DNA of 64,000 nucleotides from Pseudarthrobacter sp. W1I19 (GTDB taxonomy: Bacteria > Actinomycetota > Actinomycetes > Actinomycetales > Micrococcaceae), in the NCBI RefSeq assembly GCF_030817835.1, contig NZ_JAUSZR010000001.1, positions 372,001-436,000 on the forward strand, read 5' to 3'. Under the pieces are notes generated by a model that saw nothing but the letters and a program-made list of their open reading frames with translations, ran no database searches and was not told the DNA's origin. The translations under genes and the position numbers were made by a program. This document shows positions 36,006 to 44,536 of the stretch, piece after piece. Position 1 is the stretch's first letter. The number at the start of each line of letters is the position of its first letter.

Positions 36006-37589
36006 CTAGAACTCAGTAGTCCCGCGCATTTTCCGGGGGCGGCCGTCCGGGTCTATCAGGAGGCGGTTGACGGGATTCGCCCAGATGCGCTGGAGCCGCC
36101 GCACCGGTTGCGGATGGTGCTGCCGCACTTGTCCCCGGGGGCGGTCGGAGCCGCGTCCGGCTCTGTGCCACTGGTCCAGCGCGCCGGCAGTGGCCGTCCA
36201 CAAGCCGAGCCCGGCTGCCGGGTCGTTGAGCTGGGGGTCATTCTGGTCCAGGCCCAAGTGTTCGGCCCAGAGCTGGCGCCGCAGTGAGTGGGCCAGCGAA
36301 CGGGATGCATCAGAACCAGCGCTGGTGTCGATGACCGCGCAGGTAAGCTCGCTGTCCGTGGTCCAGGACCGGCGGTTGAAGTTGTCCGACCCGATGGTGA
36401 ACCAGGTGTCATCGATGATGCAGATCTTGGCGTGGACATAGATCGGAGTCCCGGCCTTGTTCTCCAGATTGAACACGCCGAACCTGCCGGGGGCAACGCG
36501 GCGCATCCTTTCGATGGCGCGCAGCTGCCCCACCCGCTTGGGCGGCCCTCCGAGCGGACCGTCCGAGTCCGGGTACCGGGGCACGACGGCGATCACGTTC
36601 AACTCCCGGTTCTGTTCGAGGGCCGCAGCGATTCCGGCGGCCACCTCAGAGGACCACAGGTACTGGTCCTCGATGTAGATCAGCGAGCGGGCCTGGGAGA
36701 AGGCTTTCGTGTAGGCCCGGGCAACGCTCCGCTCACCGCCGGGGGCGAACGGGAACGGCGGGTGCTTCACGCCGTAAGTGCGCAGCAGCTGCACGGCGTG
36801 GGGCCCGGCCGGCGGCGGTGGCGGCGCAGTCTCCGGCAGGGGTTCAGGATGCCGGGGCATATCGGCCAGGCGCTGCAGCAGCATCCGGTACGGTGTGCGG
36901 TGGTCCAGCGGGTGCGGGTCGTTCCACCTTTCGGCGAACAGCTCCAGCACATCCGTCACCACCGGGCCGCGCAGTTCCAGGGCGGCATCGTGCCACGGGG
37001 GTTGTTTCCCGTACCGGGGGTCCATGTCCACCGCCTGCGGGTCTCCCGCATGATCGGCGTCGTCCCTGCGTCCGTGCGAGAGGTCGATTCCGCCCACAAA
37101 TGCAACGTCCCGTGACGGGTCGTCACGACGGCGGATGACCACCAGTTTCTGGTGATGGCAGCCGAAGAGGCGAACCCGCTGATCCAACAGGACTTCACCG
37201 CCGGCGTCATTGATCTGGCGGCTAAGGAGCTCGTTGGACCGGTTGCTCATCGGGGCCGAGATGCGCTCTCCGTGCGACCTCCAGATCAGTCCGCGCACCT
37301 CCACCCCCGCTTCTGCCAACCGCGCCAGCAGCTCACCGATCGTGGGTCCGTCCGGGGTGAGCTTCTCGTCGCCGTCGCCGCGCCAGTCGGTGAACCAGAC
37401 CCGGTCTCCGGCCTGCAGGGCTGTCAGCTCCTCATGCAGCCGCGCGAAGTAGGTGGCCCCGTGAATCAGGGGCCGCACCAGGTTTCCCTCGGACCAGGAC
37501 TGCGATCCGACATCTCCGGCGTGCACGCCGGTGGCCGTGTTCCCCCGCTCAGCGCCACTCAAGAACCAGGTACCAGGATTACTGTCCAC
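36006..37589 (-). CDS. Phospholipase D-like protein with two HKD motifs
   Basis: 527 aa. Two catalytic motifs: HHQKLVVIRRRDDPSRD with GGID shortly after, and HAKICIIDDTWFTIGSDNFNRRS. The two halves form one active site that cleaves or transfers phosphodiesters through a phosphohistidine. It starts MDSNPGTWFL without a signal peptide, so it acts inside the cell or leaves by another route. Similar in organisation to cardiolipin-synthase/PLD hybrids, though it lacks the membrane helices of cardiolipin synthase. Monocistronic. Confidence 0.9.
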   Translation of the reverse strand: MDSNPGTWFLSGAERGNTATGVHAGDVGSQSWSEGNLVRPLIHGATYFARLHEELTALQAGDRVWFTDWRGDGDEKLTPDGPTIGELLARLAEAGVEVRGLIWRSHGERISAPMSNRSNELLSRQINDAGGEVLLDQRVRLFGCHHQKLVVIRRRDDPSRDVAFVGGIDLSHGRRDDADHAGDPQAVDMDPRYGKQPPWHDAALELRGPVVTDVLELFAERWNDPHPLDHRTPYRMLLQRLADMPRHPEPLPETAPPPPPAGPHAVQLLRTYGVKHPPFPFAPGGERSVARAYTKAFSQARSLIYIEDQYLWSSEVAAGIAAALEQNRELNVIAVVPRYPDSDGPLGGPPKRVGQLRAIERMRRVAPGRFGVFNLENKAGTPIYVHAKICIIDDTWFTIGSDNFNRRSWTTDSELTCAVIDTSAGSDASRSLAHSLRRQLWAEHLGLDQNDPQLNDPAAGLGLWTATAGALDQWHRAGRGSDRPRGQVRQHHPQPVRRLQRIWANPVNRLLIDPDGRPRKMRGTTEF

Positions 37590-37775
37590 TCGATGTTCCC
37601 TTCGGGCCCGAGGCCTGCGTTGGTGTTCAACCTCCTCAGTAGCCTACGACGGCGTTGAGCAATGTCATCGGGTTGGACTCACCTCCCAGCATCGTGATCT
37701 CGCAGATTCCGCCTGCACCAGGCCGTTCAGCACGTCCCTGTGGGGGTGCCTGATGGACGCTGCCACTGGCAGAAG

Positions 37776-37806
37776 CGGACGACGGCGGACCTCCCGCCGT
37801 CGTCCG
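37776..37806. repeat. Dispersed palindrome, copy E
   Basis: Thirteen-base arms with loop ACCTC, so inserted in the opposite orientation to B and D. It lies 11 bases behind the stop of the NYN gene (minus strand). Confidence 0.8.
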
Positions 37807-37816
37807 TTTCTGTTTG

Positions 37817-39055
37817 TCAGTTGTCCAGCATCCCGCCGCTGGCCCAGCGCCGGACTGCCAGCTTCTCCGCCGCGTCGAATTCCAGAAGCGCCACCCGGCA
37901 CAGTTCTTCCACATTCTCCGTCCAGGCTGCGGCCAATTCCTCCGCTGTCGCCTGGTCGTGAAGCTGGAAATTGGCGTAGGCGAGGCCCTGCAGGACAAAA
38001 CTGACCGCACTGCGGGAGACCGGCTGGCCCGCATTGACGCAGTCATCCCGCACCTGCCGGGACAGTTCAGTGCGGCTGAGCGGCGGATGCTCCCGCAACC
38101 GTTCTGCCATGGCCTCAAAGACCTGCCGAAACTGGGCTTCCGAGAGCGCCGGCACGTCCGTCACGCGGGTGACCCGCTCCTCGACACCCGGCTGCGCATC
38201 GGCCGGCAGGGGAAGGTCCTCATTGGAGAACCGCTTCGAGTCCCAGACCCAGCCACCCTGCGCCGCCGAATACTCGACGTTCTTGCCGATGTGGGAAACC
38301 CAGGTCCCAAACTTTCCGAAGCCGCCCCAGTCCGTCTTCAAGGAAGGATCTGCCGTGAGAGCCCGGTGAGCCACCATCGCTCCGACCACCGGTCCGGGGG
38401 CGGTCCGGACGAATTCCGCCACCTCACGGATCGCGAGGGAGTGGGCTTTGGCCTTTGCTTGAGCTGCGGCAGGTGCCTGGGTTTGCGGCAAGGAGGCTGC
38501 TGGGTGGAGGGGCTCAGCTGTGGTGCCGTTGAGGATCGAGACAAAATCGTGGGACTCCACCACATGGTCAGCCATCTCCCTGTAGGCGAAGGCCACCGCG
38601 CCGGCTGCGATGACGGTGGTCATCCGGTCGGCGGCGCGGAACCGCTGGATCAGGGACGTGAAGTCGGCATCGGCTGACGCGATAAAGAACTCCTCGATGC
38701 CACCGCCGCCGGAGAGTGCGTCCATGGCGTCGAGCACCAGGTTGATGTCCGTGCTGCTCTTGCCCCGCTGGGTGAGGGAGGGGCAGTCTATGACGCGGAA
38801 TCCGGCGCGGGTCCAATACGTGCGGTATTTCGAATACACCATGGGGTTCAGGTAGCAGTTGCGGATCAGGAAGCGCCGGGCTCCCTCACCGGGACCTCCT
38901 GCAGACAAGGCATCAGCCCAGTGTTTGGGGTCTTCTGCAAACCGCTTCGCCGCTTGCGGATCCAAAGCCTGGAGGCCGGTGAAGACGTTGTCGAAATCAA
39001 CAAACATCGCCGCGCGGATGCCAGGCCGGCGGGAAGGTGTGAGTGCCGCATTCAT
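37817..39055 (-). CDS. NYN-domain (PIN-like) nuclease with OST-HTH/LOTUS domain
   Basis: 412 aa. The N-terminal NYN/LabA-like fold has acidic metal-binding positions in MFVDFDNVF, SSTDINLVLDAM and ASADADFTSL. A central domain, about 190-290 (SLAIREVAEFVRT...GGFGKFGTWVSHIG...WVWDSKRF), resembles OST-HTH/LOTUS, a module linked to RNA binding. A C-terminal helical segment follows. Together this suggests an RNA-processing or RNA-decay enzyme. The ATG at 39055 opens MNAALTPSRR; the extension to 39178 crosses a degenerate palindrome and is rejected. Confidence 0.85.
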   Translation of the reverse strand: MNAALTPSRRPGIRAAMFVDFDNVFTGLQALDPQAAKRFAEDPKHWADALSAGGPGEGARRFLIRNCYLNPMVYSKYRTYWTRAGFRVIDCPSLTQRGKSSTDINLVLDAMDALSGGGGIEEFFIASADADFTSLIQRFRAADRMTTVIAAGAVAFAYREMADHVVESHDFVSILNGTTAEPLHPAASLPQTQAPAAAQAKAKAHSLAIREVAEFVRTAPGPVVGAMVAHRALTADPSLKTDWGGFGKFGTWVSHIGKNVEYSAAQGGWVWDSKRFSNEDLPLPADAQPGVEERVTRVTDVPALSEAQFRQVFEAMAERLREHPPLSRTELSRQVRDDCVNAGQPVSRSAVSFVLQGLAYANFQLHDQATAEELAAAWTENVEELCRVALLEFDAAEKLAVRRWASGGMLDN

Positions 39056-39117
39056 TGGGCCAGTGTGCCAGCAACAGTGCGCCGCCCGCTTCCCCTTTGG
39101 GTGCGACACGCGAGCAT

Positions 39118-39143
39118 ACGGCGGCGGGAGGTCCCACCGCCGT
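39118..39143. repeat. Degenerate dispersed palindrome, copy F
   Basis: ACGGCGGCGGG / CCCACCGCCGT with one mismatch and loop AGGT. Unlike the other copies it lies upstream of a gene (NYN, minus strand) and not behind one. Confidence 0.55.
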
Positions 39144-39268
39144 CCGCGCACCTTGTAGTGCGACCCGACTGTTCGCAACTGAAGGTCACGCCATCCAATT
39201 GTTGGTGGGTGTTCAGGTTACAGCCGGCCGGTGACGAAATTCCTTTAGGCAGGTTGAGGGAGGTAAAG

Positions 39269-39364
39269 ATGGAATCTCTGCAACTCGTCCGTTTTTTCGC
39301 ATTAAGTTCTACCGTCGGCGGCACTTCTTGGCAAAAATTCGAAAACGCTTATTGGTCAAATTGA
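39269..39364 (+). CDS. Possible 31-aa small ORF
   Basis: Begins MESLQLVRFF and ends ENAYWSN. It stands out only because GGGAGG is placed five bases before the ATG and the local base composition is A+T-richer than usual. No family recognised. It may be a leader peptide or chance; the rest of the gap 39056-39497 holds nothing else. Confidence 0.25.
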   Translation: MESLQLVRFFALSSTVGGTSWQKFENAYWSN

Positions 39365-39497
39365 GAAAAGCCCAACCGGCTTAGTCGGGCGCGGGCGACC
39401 TTCAGGCTGCGGCTAGAGGCCCAGTTTCCGGGACTGGCTTAAAAAATAAAAGTAGGTATGGTACTGGGTAACGCAAGCAAAGAAAGGCGTGATTCCG

Positions 39498-39632
39498 ATG
39501 TCCGGAAAATCCCCCAAAAGCGGCGCTGCTAAAAAAGCCGGCAAGTCGATTCTCGAAAAAAGGGCCGACAAAAGGGCCAAAAACGAGAATAGCGAACTTA
39601 ATTTCGCAAAGCCGCGCAAAAACCAACGCTAA
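39498..39632 (+). CDS. Small lysine-rich protein (44 aa), unknown function
   Basis: Begins MSGKSPKSGAAKKAGKS and continues with charged ILEKRADKRAKN. Very basic and without hydrophobic segments, resembling nucleic-acid- or ribosome-associated small proteins. AAAGG lies upstream of the ATG, and a hairpin follows 9 bases after the stop, so it looks like an independent short transcript. Lysine is mostly AAA/AAG with A-rich codons, unlike the G+C-biased neighbours. Function unknown. Confidence 0.65.
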   Translation: MSGKSPKSGAAKKAGKSILEKRADKRAKNENSELNFAKPRKNQR

Positions 39633-39640
39633 ATAGCCCG

Positions 39641-39683
39641 CGGGCAGCCGGACAAGGGACTCCTAGCCCGAAACGGCTGCCCG
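39641..39683 (+). terminator. Hairpin behind the 44-aa protein gene
   Basis: CGGGCAGCCG (39641-39650) / CGGCTGCCCG (39674-39683) with a 23-base loop, followed by TTCTCC. Confidence 0.55.
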
Positions 39684-39736
39684 TTCTCCGCGGCGGTCAG
39701 GCGCCGCACACCGGATCGAGCGTCAAGGACAACACC

Positions 39737-40081
39737 ATGAACACTTCCTTCACGGCCTTAGTGGTCCCCGGCCCGCTGGCCCACCCCGTGCATATCCTGC
39801 CCGTGGAGTTGGACCGGGCAGCGCTGCTGCGGGTGGCGGCGGGGGACATTGGGCATATCGGCGGGACGGGCTGGCATGCCTACCTGGACAGCGAGGGAAC
39901 CAAATACGCCGAGAACCTCCGGGCGGAAGTCCTGATCCGCGAAGTCGGCGTTGACGTGGAAGCGACAATCCACGGGACGGCCCTGTTCTTGGGTGAGGCG
40001 GAGTCAGGGGAGCACGCCGACGCTCCGCGCCACTTGATCCGGCTTGCCGAGCAACTGTTCGACATGCCTTTGGACGCCTAG
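39737..40081 (+). CDS. Hypothetical protein, DUF3846-like
   Basis: 114 aa, soluble. The central part (GWHAYLDSEGTKYAENLRA) and the later pattern of a conserved glycine before ALFLGEA resemble DUF3846, a short domain of unknown function found on actinobacterial chromosomes and plasmids. The ATG at 39737 is preceded by CAAGGACAACACC. It converges with the methyltransferase across palindrome G. The match to DUF3846 is by eye and uncertain. Confidence 0.65.
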   Translation: MNTSFTALVVPGPLAHPVHILPVELDRAALLRVAAGDIGHIGGTGWHAYLDSEGTKYAENLRAEVLIREVGVDVEATIHGTALFLGEAESGEHADAPRHLIRLAEQLFDMPLDA

Positions 40082-40124
40082 CCGGAATGGTCTTGGAGGG
40101 CGCAATGGCGGGCCCTACAAGAAG

Positions 40125-40162
40125 CAGCGGACGACGGCGGGAGGCTCCGCCGTCGTCCGCTG
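40125..40162. repeat. Dispersed palindrome, copy G
   Basis: Perfect 16-base arms with loop GAGGCT, between the convergent DUF3846-like and methyltransferase genes. Confidence 0.85.
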
Positions 40163-40195
40163 TCCTGCTTGCCGGCACGCTGGCTCCTGCCGCGT

Positions 40196-41062
40196 TTATG
40201 TGCCGGGGTCCGCGCGGCGCGCCCCGTCCTCCCTCGCCTTCGACAGGGTGAATATCCCATAGCGCATCGCACCGGTGCGATAGGCCAGAATCATGCGGGG
40301 GAGGCTTAGAGCGAAGAGGTTGCGTGCGCCAAGGGCCACGCGACGGGTCTCCCGATCGACGAGCAAGGCCTTCACGAGTCGACGGGCGCAGATCGTCCAG
40401 GTGCGTGCGACGCGTCGGCTGACATCCTCATAGTCATTGACCATGAAGCCCGCTGCCCTTGCCATCGCCTCGTACTCCTCGCGCGTACCCATCGAGGGCA
40501 GGCGCCCTTCGCGGCAGATCGGCTCGAGCAGGTGGCGAAGCTTCCAGCCGCTGGCATCAGTCTCGGCCAGCCACGCGCAGACCACGAAGCGGCCGCCGGG
40601 CGCCAGCACCCGATGTGCCTCGGCGAAGAACCTTTGCTTATCGACCATGTGCTCGCTCGACTCGATCGCCCATGCGGCATCGGCCGAGGCGTCGGGCAGC
40701 CCGTTGGCCAGCCAGTCCCGGAGCTGGATGTCCACGCCAGGTACGGGATGCGCGGCGGCGAAGCGGGCCTGCTCGGCGGACAGCGTGAAGCCGGTAACGC
40801 TGACCCTGTGTGTCAGCGCGAGCTGCCGTGCGGTTGAGCCATAGCCGCAGCCAATGTCTACGCACGCTTCGCCGGGCAGAAGGCGAAGCCGCTCGTCGAC
40901 AGTATCGACCAGCGCCTCGACGGCCTCGGCGGGCTTCTCGCGACCGGTCGACCATAGCCCGTGATGGACATGCTCTCCCCACACCCGGCGATAAATCGGG
41001 TCGAGCTCGTCGTAGTGATCCGCAACTGCCGCGGCGTTCTGGGAAATAGTGGGGACGATCAC
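40196..41062 (-). CDS. SAM-dependent methyltransferase (class I, small-molecule type)
   Basis: 288 aa Rossmann-fold enzyme: motif I VDIGCGYGSTARQLA near residue 66, an acidic residue at the end of strand two, AWAIESSEHMVDKQRFFAEAHRVLAPGGRF typical of the sterol/tocopherol/cyclopropane-like group, and a C-terminal half with aromatic residues that may line a hydrophobic pocket. The N-terminal segment HYDELDPIYRRVWGEHVHHGLW is characteristic of this subfamily. Substrate unknown. Monocistronic. Confidence 0.87.
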   Translation of the reverse strand: MIVPTISQNAAAVADHYDELDPIYRRVWGEHVHHGLWSTGREKPAEAVEALVDTVDERLRLLPGEACVDIGCGYGSTARQLALTHRVSVTGFTLSAEQARFAAAHPVPGVDIQLRDWLANGLPDASADAAWAIESSEHMVDKQRFFAEAHRVLAPGGRFVVCAWLAETDASGWKLRHLLEPICREGRLPSMGTREEYEAMARAAGFMVNDYEDVSRRVARTWTICARRLVKALLVDRETRRVALGARNLFALSLPRMILAYRTGAMRYGIFTLSKAREDGARRADPGT

Positions 41063-41290
41063 GCCGTCACCCTACAACGCCGATCCACGCGATCGTAAGG
41101 TCCAGGCTCAGATCTCCTCAGCTTCTAAAGGGGGTGGTGTCTGCCTGCCGGGCAGCGGAGAGAAGGGTGCCAGGAGCGACCAACAGGAAATCCTTTATGC
41201 CGATCGGGTATGGCCTTCCCCCAGGTTTGGTCTTAGACAGCATTGGGATTAAGCCCTGACATTGGGGTTACTCATGGATGAAAGGAACCC

Positions 41291-42082
41291 ATGTCCATTT
41301 CCGTGGAATCTTCCGCAGACGCACCTGCCTACCCGGAAATCTGCCAGGATGCCCAGCACCATCTTGCACGGCGGGCGCTGGCAGCCCGGCCCTCAGAGGT
41401 CCGCAAGGTGTTCCGGGCAGCCCAACGGCCAGGAATGATTTCCTTTGCCAACGGCGCTCCCTACCTGGGAGCCCTGCCGTTTGACCGGATCGCCCTGGAC
41501 GCGCACCGGATCCTGCTCGAAAGCGGAGAGCGTTCGTTCCAGTATGGAGCCAGCGACGGCATCCCCGAACTGCGGGGCCATATTGCCGAGCTCATGAAGC
41601 TCGAAGGCATCACCGCGGAGGCGGACCAGGTGCTGGTGACGTCCGGAAGCCAGCAGGCCCTTGACGTGGCTGCGCGCGTCCTGGTCAACCCCGGTGATGT
41701 CATCTTCGCCGAGGCGCCCTCCTACGCCGGCGGAATGGCCGTCTTCACGAGTTACGAGGCTGAGATCGTCCATGTGCCGATGGATGCTGACGGGCTCATC
41801 CCGGAGGAACTGGAGCGGCTGATCGGTGAAGTACGGGCAGCCGGGAAATCCGCCAAAGGCCTTTACACCATTCCCAACTTCCAAAACCCGGGTGGCGTCA
41901 ACCTTTCCCTGCAGCGGCGCCGCCGGGTGGGTGAGCTGTGCCGCAGCAACGATCTGCTGATCTTCGAGGACAACCCCTACGGGCTCCTCGGGTTAGTCCA
42001 ATGGGTAAGGGCTGGGGTCAGTGAAAGGGAAGTTCTGAGCCCCGGGGGAAAGACACGATTCCTTGTGCGGGGGTCATGGTGA
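41291..42082 (+). pseudogene. PLP-dependent aminotransferase, 3'-truncated
   Basis: 263 aa. Begins like a class-I/II aminotransferase of the 2-aminoadipate/MocR-C-terminal type (MISFANGAPYLGALPF, FQYGASDGIPELR, VTSGSQQALDVAARVL, YTIPNFQNPGG, IFEDNPYGLLG). Homology stops abruptly about 41990. The remaining 29 codons (LVQWVRAG...) lie opposite the end of the lipoprotein gene and look non-coding. The part carrying the PLP-binding lysine and the small domain, about 150-180 residues, is missing, so the product cannot be a working enzyme. AAAGGA precedes the ATG. Two near-identical direct repeats (CATTGGGATTA at 41241, CATTGGGGTTA at 41260) lie upstream. Confidence 0.8.
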
Positions 42083-42537
42083 GCCACTCGCCGCCTCGGT
42101 TGTTGGCAAAAATAATGACTCTTTCAGCGGTGTCGAGTGGGTCGCCGTCCCGGTAGGGCCCTCCTGCAGTGCAGGTCGGGGGGCGTGGAGGTGATGCGCA
42201 GGTTCCCCTCTCCGGGCTTCCCTTTGAGTACCTGCTCGACTTCCACGAGGTGGGTCGTGGCCTGGTGACCGTAAATTGTGGTCTCTCCGGCCTGGCTTAC
42301 AGGCTTTCCGATGAGCACCAGGCCGGCGTTGTCGTATTGGTCCTGAGGGTTGGCGAACCGGACCCAGTCCACGCACGCAAAGGGGCCACCGCTTGGAACG
42401 GGGCTGCTGGCGGGGCCAGGGATTGAGCTAGTGGCCTTCGTCGTGGGTTTGGCAGTTCCCGGCCCGCCCGCCAACTTGTCGCCGCACGATGTCAGCAGCA
42501 TGGTGAGAAGTAGGGGCAGGATCAGGTATCTCTCCAT
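42018..42537 (-). pseudogene. Lipoprotein gene with a single-base frameshift
   Basis: Starts at ATG 42537 (MERYLILPLLL), lipobox LTSC. It encodes a secreted domain with ACVDWVRFANPQDQYDNAGLVLIG. At the run of six C's on the coding strand (42178-42183) the frame changes. Removing one base restores ITSTPPTCTAGGPYRDG and a coding-like tail (ERVIIFANNRGGEWL) up to a stop at 42018, giving 172 aa. As it stands, translation stops early at about residue 137. Function unknown. It may be a true mutation, a phase-variable tract or a sequencing error. Confidence 0.7.
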
Positions 42538-42677
42538 AACCGAACGCGTTTCATTGTGCTCCCTCAAAGGTGGATGCTGATCGGCGGAAATAGAGTTGCG
42601 TACCTGCACTCACGGATGGCGCTCTCGGGGGAACGACATCATAAGGCGCAGTATGTGAAGACGGGCGACTGATCGGT

Positions 42678-43475
42678 TCATCCTGGCGCACTTCGCGTGG
42701 GGTAGGAGGGTATCCCTCCGCCGGAGCCGGAGGCCATAAAGACACCAACTTGGGTTTCTCCATCGCTTTGGAAGACGGGGATCTCGCGCGGAGGGCGCGG
42801 GCTGCTGAAGTTCTTGACGGCGTCTTCCGGGCTGGTTGGCATGGGGCCGCCATATAGGTCGCTCGCGTAGGCGTAACCGGACTGCCCGTTGGTGGCCATC
42901 ACAGCGATAAGATCGGGCGTTCCGTTCTCCTGGCTTTCGACGCCGTAGGTTTCGCCCTTGGCATTGACACCCAGTGGTGTTCGTTCCTGCTTCACATACT
43001 CGGCCGTAAGCTGCCAGCGGGCCTCGGGGCCGGCCTTGATCGTTACACTGTCCTGGCCGGGGGCGAGGGGGATGGTGTAGCCGCTCCAGCCCAGCCTGTC
43101 GCTGACCGCATCCTCCTCCGAGCAGCTGCTGGACGCACCGTCAGGAAACTCAAACCAGCCAGGGGTCAGGCACCTGAGTTCCATTTGAATCCCCGTGGTC
43201 CCCTGGGGAGGAGTGCCCAGCTCAACGGTTGCTGTGCCCGCGTAGGTTGTGGTCACAGGCGACGCCAACGGGGTCACCTTTTCGCCCCCGGGGATGAAGA
43301 AGAGCCCTGCCGCCGCCGCTCCAATGCCAAGCAGTCCGGCACCGGCCAGAGCGCCGGTACCAAGCCACACCCTGGTGCGCCTCCGCTTAGCGGCCGGTGT
43401 TTCCTTCATGACCTGGGAGACGAGTTCTGCCCGCAGGGCGTCACTGAAGCGATCATCGACGTGGAGCTGATTCAT
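42678..43475 (-). CDS. Single-span membrane protein co-encoded with ECF sigma factor (putative anti-sigma or sensor)
   Basis: 265 aa. A short cytoplasmic N-terminus (about 35 residues, DDRFSDALRAELVSQVMKE) is followed by one transmembrane helix near 37-62 and an extracellular, threonine/proline-rich domain ending in a flexible tail. The ATG overlaps the sigma gene stop (ATGA, 43472-43475), the usual arrangement for anti-sigma factors. The N-terminal part lacks the HxxxCxxC zinc motif of common anti-sigma factors, so regulation of the sigma factor is only inferred. Confidence 0.7.
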   Translation of the reverse strand: MNQLHVDDRFSDALRAELVSQVMKETPAAKRRRTRVWLGTGALAGAGLLGIGAAAAGLFFIPGGEKVTPLASPVTTTYAGTATVELGTPPQGTTGIQMELRCLTPGWFEFPDGASSSCSEEDAVSDRLGWSGYTIPLAPGQDSVTIKAGPEARWQLTAEYVKQERTPLGVNAKGETYGVESQENGTPDLIAVMATNGQSGYAYASDLYGGPMPTSPEDAVKNFSSPRPPREIPVFQSDGETQVGVFMASGSGGGIPSYPTRSAPG

Positions 43476-44086
43476 GGCCGTCCTCCTTCCAATACCGGGG
43501 TTGGAGTGGTCGGCGGGTTTGTTGTTGCATCCCCGTCGAGGGCTGCTCTGAGCCGCTGCCGGGCCCGGTGGATCCTTGATTTCGCTGCTGCAGGGGTCAG
43601 ATTTAGAACAGCGGCGGCGGCAACGATGGTGTGTTCCTCGAAGACGACCAGCGTGACCAGGTGCAAGTCCTCGGCCGTCAGTGTGGCCAGAGCCCGTGCA
43701 AGGTCATGGTCAAGAGCGTCCTGGTAAGAGCGGTAAGAATCTGCTGTTGGGTCGCTGACGTCCTCGGTTCGAGGAAGGGCTTTCAGGAGGCGTTGGTAGC
43801 GCAATGCCGTCCGGGCGCTGTTACGTGCCATGTTCGTGGTCGTCACCAGCAACCACGGAAGTATCGATCCTTCCACGACCCGGACCTGCTTTCGCCGCCG
43901 CCAGAGCTCAAGGAAGGAGGCAGCAATAATGTCTTCAGCGTCGTGGTGATTCCCGCACAGCCGGTACGCATGGCGGAAGACCCTGTCCCGATGCCTGTCG
44001 TAAAGGGCACCAAAGGCATCCCCCTGGCCCAGAAGACTCTGGCGCCACAACCCATCTTCGCTGTCTTCGTTCTTCCCCATGCCCAT
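43472..44086 (-). CDS. RNA polymerase ECF sigma factor
   Basis: 204 aa. Region 2 (AFGALYDRHRDRVFRHAYRLCGNHHDAEDIIAASFLELWRRR) and region 4 (TLTAEDLHLVTLVVFEEHTIVAAAAVLNLTPAAAKSRIHRARQRLRAAL) are both present, giving the minimal two-domain sigma. The start may be ATG 44086 or 44080. Transcribed with the membrane protein gene behind it. The upstream sequence contains GTGAAACC, which could be an autoregulated ECF-type -35. Confidence 0.9.
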   Translation of the reverse strand: MGMGKNEDSEDGLWRQSLLGQGDAFGALYDRHRDRVFRHAYRLCGNHHDAEDIIAASFLELWRRRKQVRVVEGSILPWLLVTTTNMARNSARTALRYQRLLKALPRTEDVSDPTADSYRSYQDALDHDLARALATLTAEDLHLVTLVVFEEHTIVAAAAVLNLTPAAAKSRIHRARQRLRAALDGDATTNPPTTPTPVLEGGRP

Positions 44087-44536
44087 TAGTGTCCGGCAAA
44101 GCCCAAAAGGTTTCACTGAATCCGAAAAAGTTTAAGATCCACGCACGAGTGCACAGAAATACCCCTGCCCCGAATCAACGAGCGGTTATTCCCAAAAGCA
44201 AATGCCCTTCTAGAACCCGGGTCACTGGTGATAACAGTCGCCCAGTCCTAATGAGGTCCAAGACCAGCACACTCCGGCACAACCGGGCTATGGGCAATTG
44301 CCCCTAGATCGTCTCGGTAGCCGATCTTCAACGGACACCCTGCAAGCCCCATTGGTGTTCTAGATGGGACTGTGGCCGGCGGCCGGGGTGTCCTAGCAGC
44401 TTCAAGTTTCTGGGGCGCCCCTACGCGTTTTGATCGATGTGATTTGATCCATATCGGGTGGCGGAGGGGCTGGCGGCGGGGCGGTAGCTGCCGGGGAGCT
44501 TGTCGGAGTGCATTGCGATTCCGCGCCACACCTGGG
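44087..44536. other. Intergenic region behind the HxlR gene
   Basis: About 450 bases with mixed composition and no supported gene. It contains the sigma-factor promoter (near 44101-44150, minus strand). Confidence 0.45.

Noticed and set aside
41985..42020. tRNA-like start (GGTTAGTCCAATGGG) at the aminotransferase break
   Set aside because: No cloverleaf can be drawn, and the sequence is the 3' end of the lipoprotein gene on the other strand. It cannot be claimed as an integration tRNA.
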